From assembly GCA_019359535.1 (NCBI GenBank), contig JAHHHE010000004.1, forward strand, positions 20,376 through 84,375: a stretch of 64,000 bases of DNA, read 5' to 3'. Source of the DNA: Gloeocapsa sp. UFS-A4-WI-NPMV-4B04 (GTDB lineage Bacteria > Cyanobacteriota > Cyanobacteriia > Cyanobacteriales > Chroococcidiopsidaceae). Numbering within the stretch: position 1 is the first letter of the stretch; each line of letters starts with the position of its first letter. The notes under the pieces are model-generated. The model searched no databases. It was not told the DNA's origin and saw only the letters and a program-made list of their open reading frames with translations. The translations under genes and the position numbers were made by a program. This document shows positions 61,317 through 64,000 of this stretch, piece by piece.

Positions 61317-62063
61317 ATGTCTATTACTATTACCAGTCCTAACAATAATCAAGAGATGGCTGTAGGGGATGAAATCCCCTTTACAGGGACAGCTCATGAT
61401 TCTATAACAAAGGTAGAGTTATTTGCAGATGATAGATGGTTACTAGGTCAAACTAATGCCAACAATGGTAATTGGTCTATTAGTTATAAGTTTAATTCTG
61501 GTGGTACTCGTCGGATTGTTGCTAAGGGTTTTAGTGCTAGTAATCAGTTAGTTGATACTAATGATATTTGGCTTTCTCTGCAATCATCATCCGTAGTCGA
61601 TCTAAATATGAGTTTGACTACAAATTTCCAACTTAAGGAATTTGTTGTCTCTTCTACAGCAGATCGTTTAGAAATTGATAATACACCCATACCAGGAGAA
61701 ATTAAAAATCTGCGTACCCTTTGCAAACAGATACTACAGCCTGCTCGTGATGCACTGGGTCCACTGAAAATAACTTCTGGTTTTCGTTCAGCAGCACTAA
61801 ATATAGCTGTTGGTGGTAGTCCAACTAGCGCTCATAGAAAAGGATTTGCTGCGGATATTGTTCCTGTAAATGTAGGAACAAAAGAGTTAGCAGTATGGGT
61901 AAAAAATAATCGCGAATTTGATCAAATCATTCTTGAATTTGGCACTCTTGACAATCCTAATTGGATTCATTTAAGTGCTGAACCAAGAAACCGGAAAGAG
62001 GTTCTAAGAGCAACTTCTGGGCGTAATGGAACTGTCTATACTTCCATTTCAAATTTAACTTAA
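61317..62063 (+). CDS. Peptidase M15-type D-Ala-D-Ala carboxypeptidase with Ig-like domain
   Basis: The 248-residue protein has an Ig-like module (1-90) related to those of the PGRP gene. An M15A-type zinc peptidase follows (about 100-225): 'FQLKEFVVSSTADRLEIDNTP', 'ITSGFRS', His in 'SAHRKGFAADIVP' with Asp, and His in 'WIHLS'. M15 enzymes of this kind are common in phage endolysins and cut peptide stems or crosslinks. There is no signal peptide. The GGAGATG ribosome site is good. Confidence 0.87.
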   Translation: MSITITSPNNNQEMAVGDEIPFTGTAHDSITKVELFADDRWLLGQTNANNGNWSISYKFNSGGTRRIVAKGFSASNQLVDTNDIWLSLQSSSVVDLNMSLTTNFQLKEFVVSSTADRLEIDNTPIPGEIKNLRTLCKQILQPARDALGPLKITSGFRSAALNIAVGGSPTSAHRKGFAADIVPVNVGTKELAVWVKNNREFDQIILEFGTLDNPNWIHLSAEPRNRKEVLRATSGRNGTVYTSISNLT

Positions 62064-62085
62064 TTGATGTCATAAGGAGAAAACA

Positions 62086-62966
62086 ATGGCTATAGTTCCC
62101 ACAGCTTGGATGCCTAATTGCTCAATGAAGTATATTATTCTGCACTGGACAGCAGGAGGTCACAAGGCTTCTAGCCTAGATACTGGTCACTATCACATTC
62201 TCATTGAAGACGATGGCAAGCTAGTCAGAGGTACACACTCTATCAAAGAAAACGTTTCAACAGGAGACGGTAACTACGCATCTTTAATACTGGCTCTATC
62301 GGTGTCTCAGTTTGCTGTATGCAAGGAGCAAAAGAGAGTCCATTCGACGCTGGTGCTTCCCCAATGACACAAATACAATGGGAAACAATGGCACAGGTAG
62401 CAGCAGAGTTATGTGACTTCTATGACATTCCGGTTACTCCACAAACTGTTTTAGGACATGGAGAGGTTGAAGCAACTCATGGCAAGCCTCAAGGGGGAAA
62501 GTGGGACCCAATGGTACTACCTTTTGATCGAACTTTAAATAAAAAACAAGTTGGTGACAAGTTTCGCTCAATGGTAAAGAGCAAAATTACAGGTATTTCA
62601 GATATGCGGGAAACACCTGCTAGCATCACTGCTGTTATCCAGGGCAAAACATTCCGAGAAGCGCAGATTTTTAATGAAAAGAGTTTTATCAAACTGCGTC
62701 CAGTTAGTGAAGAGTTGGATTGGACGATTTTTCATGCTAATAAGAATGTTGTCGAGCTACAAAGTCCTGGTAATTCGCCTAGTTCTATACCGTATCTGTT
62801 AATTGACCATAGTAACCAAATTGTTAATATTCCAGCAGGTAGCACAGAATCTCAAATCGTCAGTTTAGTAAATAAGTATGGATTTGTTGCAGCTCGTGAC
62901 CTAGCTACTATGTTAAATCTTGCGATCACTTGGAATGGATCGACGCGAACAGTAACTATTGGTTAA
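62086..62966 (+). pseudogene. N-acetylmuramoyl-L-alanine amidase, frameshifted, with copper-amine-oxidase-like C-terminal domain
   Basis: The first part ('MKYIILHWTAGGHKAS', 'HYHILIEDDGKLVRGTHS') is an Amidase_2 N-half. Near 62284-62295 the expected continuation 'NTGSIGVSVCCMQGAKES' appears in the next frame and continues to 'VLGHGEVEATHG' and 'GGKWDP', completing the zinc site. The original frame instead runs to a stop at 62367. A deletion of a few codons plus a frameshift seems likely. Residues after 'ETPASITAVIQGK' form a stalk-like copper amine oxidase N1 domain ending 'LAITWNGSTRTVTI'. It lies 22 bases after the M15 gene. Confidence 0.8.
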
Positions 62967-63003
62967 TTGCTTTTAATTTCTGCATATATAGGGAGCTATC
63001 TTC

Positions 63004-63879
63004 ATGCCATTGCTAACAGTAACTCAAAATACTTTTTTCAAGAAAATCAATGCTCAATCAACTAATCCGCCTCCACAAAAGGTATTTAGCGTAAATGCAG
63101 GGCAGTCTTTTAATGTGAAATATGCTTTTCGAGTAGGAGTGCATTATTTTGTAAAGCTAAAACAGCCCCTTGACCCTGTTGGTGAGATTGGCTACTTCTT
63201 TCAAGCTCATGTTGATGTTCAAGCTGAAGAATTACGTGGTGTCTGGCTCACCAGCGTTGATAGTAATGTCCTAAATTCCCGCGACACGATTAAATCAGGT
63301 TTAGAAGAGCTGAAGAAGTTAGGTTTCAATACTATTTATCCTGTTGTCTGGCAACGGGGGTTCACTCTTTATCCAAGTGATATAGCTAAAGAGTTTATTG
63401 GTTCACCCGTAATGCCAGATTCTGCCTTTGAAAACAGGGATATGCTAGCTGAGATCATAGAGGAAGCAAAACCTCATGGCTTTCGAGTAATACCCTGGTT
63501 TGAGTACGGGTTGATGACTTTACCTGGCTCACAGCTAGAGCAAAGACATCCAGAACTTTTGACACTAGATAGTAAACCTAACCCAGACAAAATCCGGCTT
63601 AAAAGCCATGACAAGAATAAACCTGATGATCATGTTTGGCTTAATCCTTGCCATCCTGAAGTACAGAAATTCATGGTGGATTTAATTGCTGATGTAGCAG
63701 CAAGGTATGAAATAGATGGCATTCAGCTAGACGATCATTTTGGCTTTCCTGTGGAACTGGGCTACGACAAGTTTACGCAAGACCTTTTTAAGGCTGAAAA
63801 GGGGATAGATGCTCCACAAGAGCATACAGAGCCTGAGTGGGTAGAGTGGGCTTCTGGAAAGGTGACAAACTTGTGTTAA
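63004..63879 (+). pseudogene. GHL10-family glycoside hydrolase, truncated by an insertion
   Basis: The protein has a ~70-residue N-terminal beta-rich module ('QSFNVKYAFRVGVHYFVKLKQ'). The front half of a GHL10 barrel follows, with 'ELRGVWLTSVDSN', 'NTIYPVVWQRG', 'VIPWFEYGLM', 'VWLNPCHP' and 'IDGIQLDDHFGFP'. It stops at 291 residues, right after 'GKVTN', where the complete paralogue at 31666 continues for about 150 more. The end coincides with the start of a probable IS630-family element. No signal peptide is present, in contrast to the paralogue. Confidence 0.8.
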
Positions 63880-64000
63880 GTAGATGTGCAGAATAAATTA
63901 CTCACTTAAGAGTTAAAATTTGTCAAAATAGAATTGTAGCGATTATGTACCTATAACCATGCAGTTCATGCGGGAGTTGAATCCTGAAACGCTGCGATTG
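63877..64000 (+). mobile_element. Probable IS630-family insertion sequence, left end and start of transposase
   Basis: After the abrupt end of the GHL10 homology there is a short AT-rich leader. An ATG at 63959 then opens 'MQFMRELNPETLRL', which reads like the N-terminus of cyanobacterial IS630-family transposases. The element runs out of the window, so its other end and inverted repeats cannot be checked. A TA target is possible at 63877-63878. Confidence 0.5.

Noticed and set aside
58043..64000. Prophage
   Set aside because: The wall enzymes look endolysin-like, but no capsid, portal, terminase or tail gene is visible in the window, so a prophage call is not supported.

Overview
The window is cyanobacterial chromosome. 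It carries an allophycocyanin core operon (apcE, apcA, apcB, apcC), a form IB Rubisco operon (rbcL-rbcX-rbcS) with an SSU-domain Rubisco activase, System II cytochrome c assembly genes, the division gene ftn2/ARC6, and many HIP1 palindromes (GCGATCGC). The four-repeat ApcE and the many conserved hypothetical genes suggest a large-genome lineage of the Chroococcidiopsis/Nostocales type. No 16S gene is present, so genus is not assigned.

Layout. 1-6 kb: tail of a Uma2-type gene, then the phycobilisome core genes. 6-12 kb: ftsW, ccdA-ccs1, a secreted DUF2059 protein, queF with a small Cys-rich partner, a phasin-like gene, the SRP RNA and a YciI gene. 12.2-13.15 kb: an IS5-family element with a broken transposase. 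13-19 kb: 2H phosphoesterase, tandem-GAF membrane protein, an unknown membrane protein, rca and an SGNH hydrolase. 19-24.5 kb: rbcS, rbcX, rbcL, panB, a Rieske oxygenase and a divergent TetR regulator. 24.5-33 kb: metzincin protease, nitrilase-type amidase, class II aldolase, a helical-repeat protein and a secreted GHL10 hydrolase. 33-34.4 kb: a nonsense-mutated tyrosine integrase beside tRNA-Lys, which looks like an island scar. 34.4-42.6 kb: aldose epimerase, pdhA, ftn2, a DUF4912 protein and an ArsA/Get3-type ATPase. 43-45.6 kb: an RTX/FG-GAP gene with a premature stop. 46-49 kb: dnaN, a DnaA-box cluster (probable oriC) and dnaA. 49-57 kb: HtrA-type protease, peptide deformylase, HAD phosphatase, NDH-2, two fasciclin proteins, a small helical protein and a GH13 amylase.

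57-64 kb is the most unusual part. It is an AT-rich, co-directional array of a three-helix membrane protein followed by five peptidoglycan-directed enzymes: PGRP/amidase, lysozyme-like, M15 carboxypeptidase, a second amidase, and a GHL10 glycosidase. None has a recognisable Sec signal, and several carry related Ig-like modules. The second amidase is frameshifted and the GHL10 gene is cut off by what looks like an IS630-family insertion. I regard this as the best candidate for an undescribed system, for example a lysis, antagonism or wall-remodelling cassette that is decaying in this strain.

Other cross-window observations are a helical domain present three times in two distant genes (30.4 and 55.4 kb), a perfect 53-bp tandem duplication, a 21-bp minisatellite in register with seven codons, and dispersed GAGTAGT-type heptamer repeats. 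All calls come from reading the sequence; no database search was run.
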